The position numbers and the translations under genes are program-made. Shown here piece after piece: positions 49,625-58,488 of a stretch of DNA of 64,000 bases. The notes under the pieces were generated by a model that was not told where the DNA came from, did no database searches, and saw nothing but the letters and a program-made list of their open reading frames with translations. Source of the DNA: Streptomyces sp. NBC_00510 (GTDB taxonomy: Bacteria; Actinomycetota; Actinomycetes; Streptomycetales; Streptomycetaceae); NCBI GenBank assembly GCA_036013505.1, contig CP107851.1:6718501-6782500 (forward strand). The letters run 5' to 3'. Numbering within the stretch: position 1 is the first letter of the stretch; the number at the start of each line of letters is the position of its first letter.

Positions 49625-51082
49625 TCAGGGTGCGATGCCCACGCCGTCCAGACGGCTCCACACGCGCTCCTGGGCGGCGGACAGCGCCGGCCAGTGCCGC
49701 GCCCCCGGGCGGGGGTACACGCGGGAGGCGTAGGAGCGGGGGACGTACCCCGGTTCGAAGAAACACCCCGTGCCGTAGGTGGCGTCGAACGCCGGGCAGG
49801 AGGCCGCCACCGAGGCCGGGGTGGGCTTGCGCCCGGTCCGTGCCCAGGTCGCCAGTGACCGCATCGCGGCGGCGTACTCCGCGTCGCTCAGCTCGCTGTG
49901 CTCGCTCTCCCGCGTGAAGTTCTGCACCAGCAGCCGCCCGCGGTGGGCGCCCTCCAGGGAGGCCCGGTAGGCCGCCTCGTGCTCGACGAAGGCGGTCGGG
50001 TCGTCGATGGCGTGGACGGTGAGCACGGGGATCGACACGGCGCCGGTGACGTCGCTGTCGTAGGACAGGTCCCGGCGGGCCGTGGGGTCGGCGGCGAAGC
50101 GCTCCACGCCCGCGTTGAGCGCCGCGTCGTCGTGCGAGCCGGTGTAGCGGACGGTGCTGTTGTCGAACGGGTTCCGGCCGCCGAGCCGGTTGTGCACGAT
50201 GTCGCGGAAGGTGAAGGTGGCGAACCGCAGGTGCGACTCCAGCGTCCGCTCCGGGATCCCGGTCACCGCCAGGATGTCGTCCAGGTTGCGCTGTTGCAGG
50301 GCGGTGCGCTCCTGCGGGGGCGAGGCGTAGCCGGTGCACTCCTGCAGGCGGGAGCGGAGTCCGGTGGTGGTCATCGTCGAGTCGGCGCGCAGCCCCATCC
50401 ACAGGGGGTACGGGGGCTCGGTGGGCCTGGGGTGGTTGCGGCAGTAGTACTGGTAGACCACGCGCAGGTCCACCCGGTAGTCGTAGCCGCGTGAACCGCC
50501 GCCCAGGACACCGCTGGTCAGCAGGGCGCCGTCGTACGGCGCATGGCGGCCGGTGCCGTAGATCTCGGCTACCTTGGCCGCCACGTCGCCGCCCCAGGAC
50601 TGGCCGTGGACGAAGGTCCGGCGCGGCGTGCCGAAGCGCCCCACGAACAGCCGCCGCACGTTCTCGGTGTCCTTCGCCGCCATCCGCGTGCCGTAGCCGC
50701 CGCGGCGGTAGGAGGAGCCCGCCCAGGCGTATCCCTCCTTCACCATGACCGACCAGCGCGCCAGGTCCCCGGTGCTGCGTTCGGGGTCGGAGGTGTCGCC
50801 GAGGTCGGGGCCGCCGTGGGCGTGGACGACCAGCGAGCCGTTCCAGTCGTGCGGGACCGCCATGGCGTAGAAGGCGCCGCCTGCGTCCTGGCCCCGGTAG
50901 CAGGTGGCCTCCGCCGCCAGCTCCGCCGGGCAGTCGGCGGGGGCGGGCCCGTCGGCCGCGGACGCCGGTACGGGCCCGGCCAGGGCGGTGGCGAGGAGGG
51001 CGGCGACGCCCGCGATCGTCACGGAGATGCGGTGTCCTGCGGATCCGGACCGGGGGCGGTGGGGGGAGTGCCCGGTGACCAT
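49625..51082 (-). CDS. Secreted alpha/beta-hydrolase
   Basis: 485 residues. Signal peptide about 15-42 (VTIAGVAALLATALAGPVPA then SAADG). The nucleophile elbow GQSWGG has Ser at about 162, the acid lies in VLTVHAIDDPTAFV, and a His in SEHSELSD. HAHGGPDLG supplies the oxyanion region. Cys residues (CPAEL, ATCYRG, CRNHP, CTGYA, CPAFDATYGTGCF) suggest disulphides in an extracellular enzyme. Probably an esterase or peptidase-like hydrolase; substrate unknown. ATG 51082; divergent from the amylopullulanase gene. Confidence 0.8.
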   Translation of the reverse strand: MVTGHSPHRPRSGSAGHRISVTIAGVAALLATALAGPVPASAADGPAPADCPAELAAEATCYRGQDAGGAFYAMAVPHDWNGSLVVHAHGGPDLGDTSDPERSTGDLARWSVMVKEGYAWAGSSYRRGGYGTRMAAKDTENVRRLFVGRFGTPRRTFVHGQSWGGDVAAKVAEIYGTGRHAPYDGALLTSGVLGGGSRGYDYRVDLRVVYQYYCRNHPRPTEPPYPLWMGLRADSTMTTTGLRSRLQECTGYASPPQERTALQQRNLDDILAVTGIPERTLESHLRFATFTFRDIVHNRLGGRNPFDNSTVRYTGSHDDAALNAGVERFAADPTARRDLSYDSDVTGAVSIPVLTVHAIDDPTAFVEHEAAYRASLEGAHRGRLLVQNFTRESEHSELSDAEYAAAMRSLATWARTGRKPTPASVAASCPAFDATYGTGCFFEPGYVPRSYASRVYPRPGARHWPALSAAQERVWSRLDGVGIAP

Positions 51083-51406
51083 CGTCTCGTCCTTCCGTCG
51101 TCCGGCGCTTCGTTGCGCGGGCCCCGATGCTTGGGGACAGAGGCGGTGGGGGTCCAGAGCCGTGGCCTTTGCGTTCATAGTGTTCGGCGACCGGCCGCGG
51201 CGGACCGGGATGTGACGGGGCGTCATCTGCGTTCCGCCGCAGTCGAGGCCGTCCTGTTGGAAATCCTTGCGACATCTTGCTGTAAGCCTGCTGTAAGAGG
51301 TACGGTCCCGGTCACGGTCCGGCACCGCTGCCGGGCGATGGCTCATGGCGCGTGGGCTCCCAGAGGTACAACCGTCCGCACACGGATTCCGCAAGGAGAA
51401 CACCCC
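51083..51406. promoter_or_regulatory. Divergent control region upstream of the amylopullulanase gene
   Basis: 324 bp without a gene, serving the hydrolase (minus) and the amylopullulanase (plus). Contains the tandem TTGCTGTAAG repeats at 51276-51297. Confidence 0.65.
51276..51297. promoter_or_regulatory. Candidate MalR operator (tandem repeat)
   Basis: cttgctgtaag (51276-51286) followed at once by cctgctgtaag (51287-51297), 11-bp units with one mismatch; an extra ccttgcgacat lies just before. Shares TTGC(A/T)G(C/T)AAG with the malE region. Confidence 0.55.
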
Positions 51407-54400
51407 GTGGCCCAGCACACCGGGCTGCCCGCGTCCACGCGCCCACGCGCGCGCAGACGCGGCGCCGCAGCCGTCGCGGTGGCGGCCCTCGCCGCCGCCC
51501 TCGCCGTCCCCGCCTCGGCACCCGCCGCCTCGGCGGCCGCCCCGCCCCCACCGCCCTCCGACGCGGCGCTCGCCGCCCAGGCGGCGCGTCACGACCTCAC
51601 GCGGGAGCAGTTCTACTTCGTACTGCCGGACCGTTTCGCCAACGGCGACGCGTCCAACGACAGGGGCGGTCTGACCGGCACCCGGCTCAGCACCGGCTAC
51701 GACCCCACCGACAAGGGCTTCTACCAGGGCGGTGACCTCAAGGGGCTCACCCGGCGGCTCGACTACATCAAGGGCCTCGGCACCACCGCGATATGGATGG
51801 CGCCGATCTTCAAGAACCGGCCCGTCCAGGGCTCGGGCGATCAGGCGTCGGCCGGCTACCACGGTTACTGGATCACCGACTTCACCCAGGTCGACCCCCA
51901 CTTCGGCAGCAACGCCGACCTCAAGGCGCTGATATCCAAGGCCCACGCCAAGGGCATGAAGGTCTTCTTCGACGTCATCACCAACCACACCGCCGACGTC
52001 GTCGACTACGACGAGAAGTCCTACGGCTACCTCTCCAAGGGCGCGTTCCCCTACCTGACGAAGGACGGCGTGCCCTTCGACGACGCCGACTACGCGAAGG
52101 GCGGCAAGGGCTTCCCCGCCGTCGACCGCGACTCCTTCCCCCGCACCCCCGTCGTCACCGCCAAGAGCAAGGTCCCGGCCTGGCTCAACGACCCGACGAT
52201 GTACCACAACCGGGGCGACTCCACCTTCGCCGGCGAGAGCTCCGACCAGGGCGACTTCTCCGGCCTGGACGACCTGTGGACCGAGCGTCCCGAGGTCGTG
52301 AGGGGCATGGAGGAGATCTACGGGAAGTGGGTCCGCGACTTCGCCGTCGACGGCTTCCGCATCGACACCGTCAAGCACGTCGACCTGCCGTTCTGGACCC
52401 AGTGGGCCACGGCCCTCGACTCCTACGCGGCCAAGCACGGCCGCAAGGACTTCTTCATGTTCGGCGAGGTCTACTCCGCCGACACCGCCATCACGTCCCC
52501 ATACGTCACGCAGGGCCGCCTCGACTCGACGCTCGACTTCCCCTTCCAGGACGCCGCCCGTCAGTACGCCTCCCAGGGCGGCTCCGCGGCGAAGCTGGCC
52601 GGGGTCTTCGGTGACGACTACCGGTACACGACCGACAAGGCCAACGCGTACGAGCAGGTCACCTTCCTCGGCAACCACGACATGGGCCGCATCGGCACGT
52701 TCCTGAAGCAGGACAACCCGAAGGCCGACGACGCCGAACTCGTGCGGCGGGACCGGCTCGCCAACGAGCTGATGTTCCTCTCGCGCGGCAACCCGGTCGT
52801 CTACTACGGCGACGAGCAGGGCTTCACCGGCGCCGGCGGCGACAAGGACGCCCGCCAGACGATGTTCGCGTCCAAGGCCGCCGACTACCTCGACGACGAC
52901 CAGCTGGGCACTGACCGCACCCACGCGAGCGACGCCTACGACACCGGCGCACCCCTCTACCGGGCGATCGCGAAGCTGGCCGCGCTCCGCAAGGCCCACC
53001 CGGCGCTCGCCGACGGAGTCCAGACCGAGCGCCACGTCGCCGACGGCGCCGGGATCTACGCCTTCTCCCGCACCGACGCGAAGACCCGCACCGAGTACGT
53101 CGTCGCCGTCAACAACGCGACCGAGGCGCGGACCGCCGACGTCCCCACGGGCTCCGCGAACGCCGCCTTCACCGCCCTCTACGGCACCGAGGGCTCCGTC
53201 ACCAGCGGCGCCGACCGGAAGATCGGCGTGACCGTCCCGGCGCTGTCCACCGTGGTCTACAAGGCGGGCAAGCCGCTCGGCGCCCCCGCCGCCCGGCCGG
53301 CCCTCACCCTGAAGGCCCCCGCCGCGGGTGCCACCGGCACCGTCGAGCTCTCCGCCGACGTCGACGGCGGGCAGCTCAACCGCGTGGTCTTCGCCGCGCA
53401 GACCGGCAACGGGCCGTGGAAGGTCCTCGGCTCCGCGGACCACGCGCCGTACAAGGTCACCCAGACGGTCGGTGACGACGTGACGCCCGGCACCGCGCTG
53501 CGGTACAAGGCCGTCGTGATCGATTCCGCAGGCCGCACCGCGAGCACCACCGCCGGGACCACCAGCGGCACCCCGGTTCCGCCGCAGCCCCCGGTGGCGA
53601 GCAGCCGCGACTACGCCGTCGTCCACTACAAGCGCGCGGACAACAACTACACGGACTGGCGCCTGTACGCCTGGGGCGACATCGCCGACGGCGAGGGCAC
53701 CACCTGGCCGGCCGGCCACGACTTCATCGGCCGCGACGCCTACGGCGCCTTCGCCTACGTCAAGCTCAAGCCGGGGGCGTCCAGCGTCGGTTACCTCGTC
53801 ATCGACAAGGACGGCACCAAGGACGTCGCCGCCGACCGCTTCATCGACGTCACCAAGAACGGTGAGCTCTGGGTGGAGCAGGGCAAGGAGGCCGTCGCCA
53901 CCCAGGCCCCGTCCGGCACCGAGCCGGGGCAGGACAGGACGAAGGCGGTCCTCCACTACCACCGGGCGGACGGGGACTACGCGGGCTGGGGCCTGCACAC
54001 CTGGACCGGCGCCGCGAACCCGACCGACTGGACCGCCCCGCTGCAGCCGGTGCGGACCGACGCCTACGGCGCGGTCTTCGAGGTGCCGCTCGCCGCGGGC
54101 GCCACGTCACTCAGCTACATCCTCCACAAGGGCGACACCAAGGACCTGCCCGCCGACCAGTCGCTGGACCTCGCCACCCACGGACACGAGGTGTGGCTGC
54201 TGAACGGCACCGAGAAGTACCTGCTGCCCTCCACGTCCGGCTCCTCCGCCGACCTCGACCTGTCCGCGGCCAAGGCCCAGTGGATCGACGCCGACACCGT
54301 CGCGTGGAAGACCGGCGACACCGCCGCGAGTTACCAGCTGGTCTACGCCCCGGACGGCGGCCTGGCGATCAAGGACGGCGCTCTGACCGGCGAGGGCCAT

Positions 54401-56836
54401 TGGCTGCGCCTGCAGCGCGTCACGGGCGGCCTGACCGACGCCCAGAAGGCCCGCTTCCCGCACCTGAAGGACTACGCGGCCTTCACGATCGACCCGCGCG
54501 ACCGCGACCGGGTCCGCACCGCCCTCACCGGCCAGGTCGTCGCCACCCAGCACCTTGCCAATGGCGCCTTGCTGTCCGCCACCGGCGTCCAGATCCAGGG
54601 CGTCCTGGACGACCTGTACGCGGCCAAGGCGACCGAGGCCGCCCTCGGCCCGGTCTTCACCGGCGGCAGGCCCACGCTCTCCGTATGGGCCCCCACCGCC
54701 CGGTCCGTCGCCCTGGACCTGGACGGCACCACCGTCCCGATGCGGCGCGACGCCTCCACCGGCGTGTGGAGCGTGACCGGCAAGCAGAGCTGGACCGGCA
54801 AGACGTACCGCTACGTCGTCACGGTCTGGGCGCCCGGCGTGCAGAAGGTCGTCACCAACACCGTCACCGACCCCTACTCGGTCGCCCTGACCGCCGACTC
54901 GAAGCAGAGCCTGGTGGTCGACCTCGACGACGCGAAGCTCGCCCCGGGCGGCTGGTCGCACCTGGCCAAGCCCAAGGCCGTGGGCCTGAACAACGCGCAG
55001 ATCCAGGAACTGCACATCCGGGACTTCTCCGTCGCGGACTCCACCGTCCCCGCCCGGGACAAGGGCAAGTACACCGCCTTCACCGACACCGGCTCGGCGG
55101 GGATGACGCACCTGAAGGCGCTGGCGAAGTCCGGGATCTCCTACGTCCACCTGCTGCCGGCGTTCGACTTCGCCACCGTCGCGGAGAAGAGCGCCGACCA
55201 GGCCACCGTCGACTGCGACCTGGGCGCCTACCCGGCCGACTCCGACAAGCAGCAGGAGTGCGTGGCCGCGGTCGCCGCGAAGGACGCCTACAACTGGGGT
55301 TACGACCCCTTCCACTACACCGTCCCCGAGGGCTCCTACGCCACCGACCCGGACGGCACGAAGCGCACCGTCGAGTTCCGGAAGATGGTGCAGGGGCTCA
55401 ACCAGGCGGGCCTGCGGGTCGTCATGGACGTGGTCTACAACCACACCGCCGCGAGCGGCCAGGACGACAAGTCCGTCCTCGACAGGATCGTCCCCGGCTA
55501 CTACCAGCGCCTGCTGGACGACGGCACCGTCGCCAACTCCACCTGCTGCTCCAACACCGCGACCGAGAACGCGATGATGGGCAAGCTGGTCGTCGACTCG
55601 ATCGTCACCTGGGCCAAGGAGTACAAGGTCGACGGCTTCCGCTTCGACCTGATGGGCCACCACCCCAAGGCGAACATCCTCGCCGTCCGCAAGGCGCTGG
55701 ACGCGCTGACCCCCGCGAAGGACGGCGTCGACGGCAAGAAGATCATCCTCTACGGCGAGGGGTGGAACTTCGGCGAGGTCGCCGACGACGCCCGCTTCGT
55801 GCAGGCCACCCAGAAGAACATGGCCGGCACCGGAGTCGCCACCTTCTCCGACCGGGCCCGCGACGCGGTCCGCGGCGGCGGCCCCTTCGACTCCGACCCG
55901 GGCGTCCAGGGCTTCGCCTCGGGCCTGTTCAACGAGCCCAACGGTTCCGCCGCCAACGGCAGCGAGGCCGAGCAGCGGGCCCGCCTGCTGCACTACCAGG
56001 ACCTCATCAAGGTCGGCCTCACCGGCAACCTGAAGTCCTTCTCCTTCACCGACAGCAGCGGCAAGGAGGTCAGCGGCGCCGAGGTCGACTACAACGGCTC
56101 ACCCGCCGGATACGCGGACGCCCCCGGCGACGCCCTCGCCTACGCCGACGCCCACGACAACGAGGCCCTGTACGACGCGCTCGCGTTCAAGCTGCCCCAG
56201 GGCACCTCGCCCGCCGACCGGGCACGCATGCAGGTCGTCGCCGAGGCCGTCCCGGCCCTCTCCCAGGGGCCGGCGCTCTACCAGGCGGGCTCGGACCTGC
56301 TGCGCTCCAAGTCCCTGGACCGCAACTCGTACGACTCCGGCGACTGGTTCAACGCCATCCACTGGGACTGCTCCTCGGGCAACGGCTTCGGCCGCGGCCT
56401 GCCCCCCAAGGCCGACAACGAGTCCAAGTGGTCCTTCGCGAAGCCGCTGCTGACCGCGGACACGCTCCGGGTCGGCTGCGCGCAGACCACCTCGGCCTCG
56501 GCCGCGTACCAGGACCTGCTGCGGATCCGCTCCACCGAGCCGGCCTTCGGGCTGACCACGGCGGCACAGGTCCAGGAGCAGCTGTCCTTCCCCCTCTCGG
56601 GCGAGCAGGAGACCCCGGGCGTCATCACCGCGCAGCTGGGCCGGCTGGTGGTGGTCTTCAACGCGACCCCGAAGGCCCAGGACCAGCGGGTCGGCGCCCT
56701 GTCGGGGAAGGGCTACGCCCTCCACCCGGTGCAGGCCGCGGGCTCCGACGCCGTGGTGAAGCGGGCCTCCTATGACGCCGCGTCCGGCACCTTCACCGTG
56801 CCGGGCCGCACCGTCGCGGTGTTCGTCCGGAAGTAG
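51407..56836 (+). CDS. Bifunctional secreted alpha-amylase / type I pullulanase (amylopullulanase)
   Basis: 1809 residues from GTG 51407 (AAGGAG upstream). Signal peptide about 1-45. Domain order: GH13 alpha-amylase at about 65-620 (nucleophile in GFRIDTVKHVD, acid in FMFGEVYS, FLGNHDMGR); two pullulanase-associated PUD domains near 735-830 and 848-940 (both YAVVHYKRAD/AVLHYHRAD starts with W-rich strands); a CBM48-type region; then a second GH13 of pullulanase type at about 1195-1720 (YNWGYDPFHYTVPEGSYATD, VDGFRFDLMGHH, LYGEGWNFGE), with a C-terminal beta domain. It cuts alpha-1,4 and alpha-1,6 bonds of starch and pullulan, supplying maltodextrins to MalEFG. Confidence 0.93.
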   Translation: MAQHTGLPASTRPRARRRGAAAVAVAALAAALAVPASAPAASAAAPPPPPSDAALAAQAARHDLTREQFYFVLPDRFANGDASNDRGGLTGTRLSTGYDPTDKGFYQGGDLKGLTRRLDYIKGLGTTAIWMAPIFKNRPVQGSGDQASAGYHGYWITDFTQVDPHFGSNADLKALISKAHAKGMKVFFDVITNHTADVVDYDEKSYGYLSKGAFPYLTKDGVPFDDADYAKGGKGFPAVDRDSFPRTPVVTAKSKVPAWLNDPTMYHNRGDSTFAGESSDQGDFSGLDDLWTERPEVVRGMEEIYGKWVRDFAVDGFRIDTVKHVDLPFWTQWATALDSYAAKHGRKDFFMFGEVYSADTAITSPYVTQGRLDSTLDFPFQDAARQYASQGGSAAKLAGVFGDDYRYTTDKANAYEQVTFLGNHDMGRIGTFLKQDNPKADDAELVRRDRLANELMFLSRGNPVVYYGDEQGFTGAGGDKDARQTMFASKAADYLDDDQLGTDRTHASDAYDTGAPLYRAIAKLAALRKAHPALADGVQTERHVADGAGIYAFSRTDAKTRTEYVVAVNNATEARTADVPTGSANAAFTALYGTEGSVTSGADRKIGVTVPALSTVVYKAGKPLGAPAARPALTLKAPAAGATGTVELSADVDGGQLNRVVFAAQTGNGPWKVLGSADHAPYKVTQTVGDDVTPGTALRYKAVVIDSAGRTASTTAGTTSGTPVPPQPPVASSRDYAVVHYKRADNNYTDWRLYAWGDIADGEGTTWPAGHDFIGRDAYGAFAYVKLKPGASSVGYLVIDKDGTKDVAADRFIDVTKNGELWVEQGKEAVATQAPSGTEPGQDRTKAVLHYHRADGDYAGWGLHTWTGAANPTDWTAPLQPVRTDAYGAVFEVPLAAGATSLSYILHKGDTKDLPADQSLDLATHGHEVWLLNGTEKYLLPSTSGSSADLDLSAAKAQWIDADTVAWKTGDTAASYQLVYAPDGGLAIKDGALTGEGHWLRLQRVTGGLTDAQKARFPHLKDYAAFTIDPRDRDRVRTALTGQVVATQHLANGALLSATGVQIQGVLDDLYAAKATEAALGPVFTGGRPTLSVWAPTARSVALDLDGTTVPMRRDASTGVWSVTGKQSWTGKTYRYVVTVWAPGVQKVVTNTVTDPYSVALTADSKQSLVVDLDDAKLAPGGWSHLAKPKAVGLNNAQIQELHIRDFSVADSTVPARDKGKYTAFTDTGSAGMTHLKALAKSGISYVHLLPAFDFATVAEKSADQATVDCDLGAYPADSDKQQECVAAVAAKDAYNWGYDPFHYTVPEGSYATDPDGTKRTVEFRKMVQGLNQAGLRVVMDVVYNHTAASGQDDKSVLDRIVPGYYQRLLDDGTVANSTCCSNTATENAMMGKLVVDSIVTWAKEYKVDGFRFDLMGHHPKANILAVRKALDALTPAKDGVDGKKIILYGEGWNFGEVADDARFVQATQKNMAGTGVATFSDRARDAVRGGGPFDSDPGVQGFASGLFNEPNGSAANGSEAEQRARLLHYQDLIKVGLTGNLKSFSFTDSSGKEVSGAEVDYNGSPAGYADAPGDALAYADAHDNEALYDALAFKLPQGTSPADRARMQVVAEAVPALSQGPALYQAGSDLLRSKSLDRNSYDSGDWFNAIHWDCSSGNGFGRGLPPKADNESKWSFAKPLLTADTLRVGCAQTTSASAAYQDLLRIRSTEPAFGLTTAAQVQEQLSFPLSGEQETPGVITAQLGRLVVVFNATPKAQDQRVGALSGKGYALHPVQAAGSDAVVKRASYDAASGTFTVPGRTVAVFVRK

Positions 56837-56850
56837 CGACACGTTCCGTG

Positions 56851-56896
56851 ACCGCCCGGTCGGCGGCCCGCTCTCCGCGGGTCCCGGCCGGGCGGT
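56851..56896 (+). terminator. Terminator of the amylopullulanase gene
   Basis: accgcccgg (56851-56859) pairs with ccgggcggt (56888-56896), with a nested cccgc/gcggg stem inside, 14 bp past the stop. Confidence 0.7.
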
Positions 56897-57048
56897 GCTG
56901 CGTACGGGCGAAGTGGGTGGCCATCCGGATGAATCGGCGGCGCGTCGGTTCCGGTGGGTGATCCGGCAGGGGTAAATATCCGCGCGGCTCCGGTGACGCA
57001 CGGTGATTTCCGTCCCGGGAGGCCTCGTTCCCGTCGTCCCCTGGACCC

Positions 57049-57538
57049 TTGAAGCGGCGCCAGCGAATATCGCTTTCCAGCCTTCCCGCCCTGTTCGTCC
57101 TGCTCGTCGGCACCCTCCTGGGCGCGGTCGTCCCCGCCCACGCCGACGACTGGGGGCCGGGCGCACAGATCGCGGCCCCCCACGACCGCCCCGGCTCGGG
57201 CCCGGACGGACGTCACCCCCGTGGACCTGACCCTGGCCGTCGGACAGAGGATCGACCGCTTCGGCAACGAGAGCGGCAGGTTCCTCGCGCCGGCGGGCTC
57301 GCCGTACTCCCAGCGCTCCATTCCCCCGTCGAGCCTCAACACCTTCGACGCGGGCTACCCCTTCAACTACCACCTGTACAAGGTCGTCAAGCCCTTCACG
57401 GTCCTCGCGGGACCCGCGGAGCCCTGGTTCGGGCAGCCGGGCAACGGCCTCCAGTACGTGCTCAAGGGAACAGTCCCGGGCACGGACGACTCGGTACTCA
57501 ACCTCGTCACCAAAGGTTTCCTCATCCGCCTGAACTGA
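57049..57538 (+). pseudogene. Secreted TNT-domain (NAD-glycohydrolase-type) toxin, frameshifted
   Basis: A signal peptide (MKRRQRISLSSLPALFVLLV then GTLLGAVVPAHADDWG) starts at TTG 57049 in one frame. The TNT domain follows in the next frame: VGQRIDRFGNESGRFLAPAG, SPYSQRSIPPSSLNTFD, NYHLYKVVKPFTVLAGP, FGQPGNGLQYVLKG, stop at 57538. RIDRFG, QRSxPP and FGQPGxGxQY are TNT hallmarks (tuberculosis necrotizing toxin degrades NAD+). The frame change lies in the run of C near 57176-57200, so it is either real or a sequencing error. A GTG at 57221 could start an unexported domain. The probable immunity gene begins one base into the stop. Confidence 0.72.
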
Positions 57539-57900
57539 TGGGCCCCGACCAGGGACCGGCGTGAACTGTGCGAGGCGCTCGCCTCCGCGGGGTGCCCGGC
57601 GGGCTGTACGAGGTCCCCGGATTCCACGAGTTCGACCTGAGGCCCCCGGACTTCAGGTACCTCCGGCAGGAGGGCGACGCGTGGGTGGTCGGCAACTACG
57701 AACGCGGCGTGCACGACCCGCACCGGCGCTTCGACACCGAGGACGCGGCCTGCCGCTACCTCTACGACCAGCTCACCGACCGCGGGCCAGGCCCGGGCCC
57801 CGGGATCGACCAGGAGATGGAGGAAGTGCTCCGCGACCGGGAGGAGATCCGGCGCGCGGCCCATGATGCCTATGAACGGGCCCGGCGCCGGGAGACCTGA
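57538..57900 (+). CDS. Probable TNT immunity protein, frame disturbed near the start
   Basis: The body reads VPGGLYEVPGFHEFDLRPPD, FRYLRQEGDAWVVGNYERGV and RRFDTEDAACRYLYDQL, then a charged tail, stop at 57900. Annotation as is would start at GTG 57568 (110 residues). However ATG 57538 overlaps the toxin stop (TGATG) in the same frame, and the missing N-terminal helix RRELCEALASAG is found between them in another frame. One extra G near 57552 and one missing G near 57596 would restore a single reading frame. Overlap with the toxin gene and size suit an immunity partner; that function is inferred. Confidence 0.6.
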
Positions 57901-57981
57901 CCCGGCGCCCCCGTGAGCCGCACACCGCGGAGCGGCCCGCCCCCGACCTCCGGGCGGGCCGCTCCGCCGCGTTCCGTGCGC

Positions 57982-58488
57982 CTACAGCTTCTTCTCCAGC
58001 AGGGTCACCGCGTACGGGCTGCCCTTGCCGCTCTGCTTGTGGGGCTGCTTTCCGACGACGGCGTAGCCCGCGCCCTCGTAGTACGCCCGCAGTTGCGGGT
58101 TGGCCGCCACGCAGTCCAGCCGCGCGTACGGGCGGCCGGACTCGGCGATGCGGCGCTCCGCCCGGTCGAGCATGGCCCGGCCGGTACCGCGCGGGGCGGT
58201 CGTCCGGTCCACCATGAGCCGGTGGACGTAGCCCGCGTCCGGCGGGCGCACCCCCCAGGCGTGCTCGTCGTCCCACCACAGCTCCCAGGCGCCGACCATC
58301 CGGCCCTCGCGTTCGGTGAGCCAGACCTCGCCCGCCGCCATGCGCGTGCGGAAGTGGTCCTCGTCCATCTCGCCGGGCTTCCACTGGTCGATGCCGTGCT
58401 CCTGCATCCAGCGGGCCGCGTCGTCCCGGAGGCGGACGAGGAGGGCGGCGTCGTCGGGCAGTGCGAGGCGGAAGGAGAGGTCGTTCAT
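57982..58488 (-). CDS. GNAT-family N-acetyltransferase
   Basis: 168 residues. Acetyl-CoA motif A: VHRLMVDRTTAPRGTGRAML; motif B: NPQLRAYYEGAGYAVVGKQ. N-terminal FRLALPDDAALLVRLRDDAA and QWKPGEMDEDHFRTRMAAGE resemble the group often annotated as amino-group or toxin-resistance acetyltransferases. The ATG at 58488 overlaps the end of the membrane gene upstream (ATGA), so the two are coupled. Substrate unknown. Confidence 0.85.
   Translation of the reverse strand: MNDLSFRLALPDDAALLVRLRDDAARWMQEHGIDQWKPGEMDEDHFRTRMAAGEVWLTEREGRMVGAWELWWDDEHAWGVRPPDAGYVHRLMVDRTTAPRGTGRAMLDRAERRIAESGRPYARLDCVAANPQLRAYYEGAGYAVVGKQPHKQSGKGSPYAVTLLEKKL

Noticed and set aside
50543..51406. N-terminal extension of the amylopullulanase frame
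   Set aside because: It crosses the hydrolase gene on the other strand and the promoter; the GTG at 51407 has a good ribosome site followed by a signal peptide.
49625..53998. A 1457-codon minus-strand frame including the hydrolase
   Set aside because: Only the part from ATG 51082 encodes the hydrolase; the rest is antisense to the amylase domain.
57568..57900. Taking the immunity candidate as a complete normal gene from GTG 57568
   Set aside because: The conserved-looking N-terminal helix lies upstream in another frame and the ATG at 57538 overlaps the toxin stop, so a simple start at 57568 probably describes an artefact of frameshifts.
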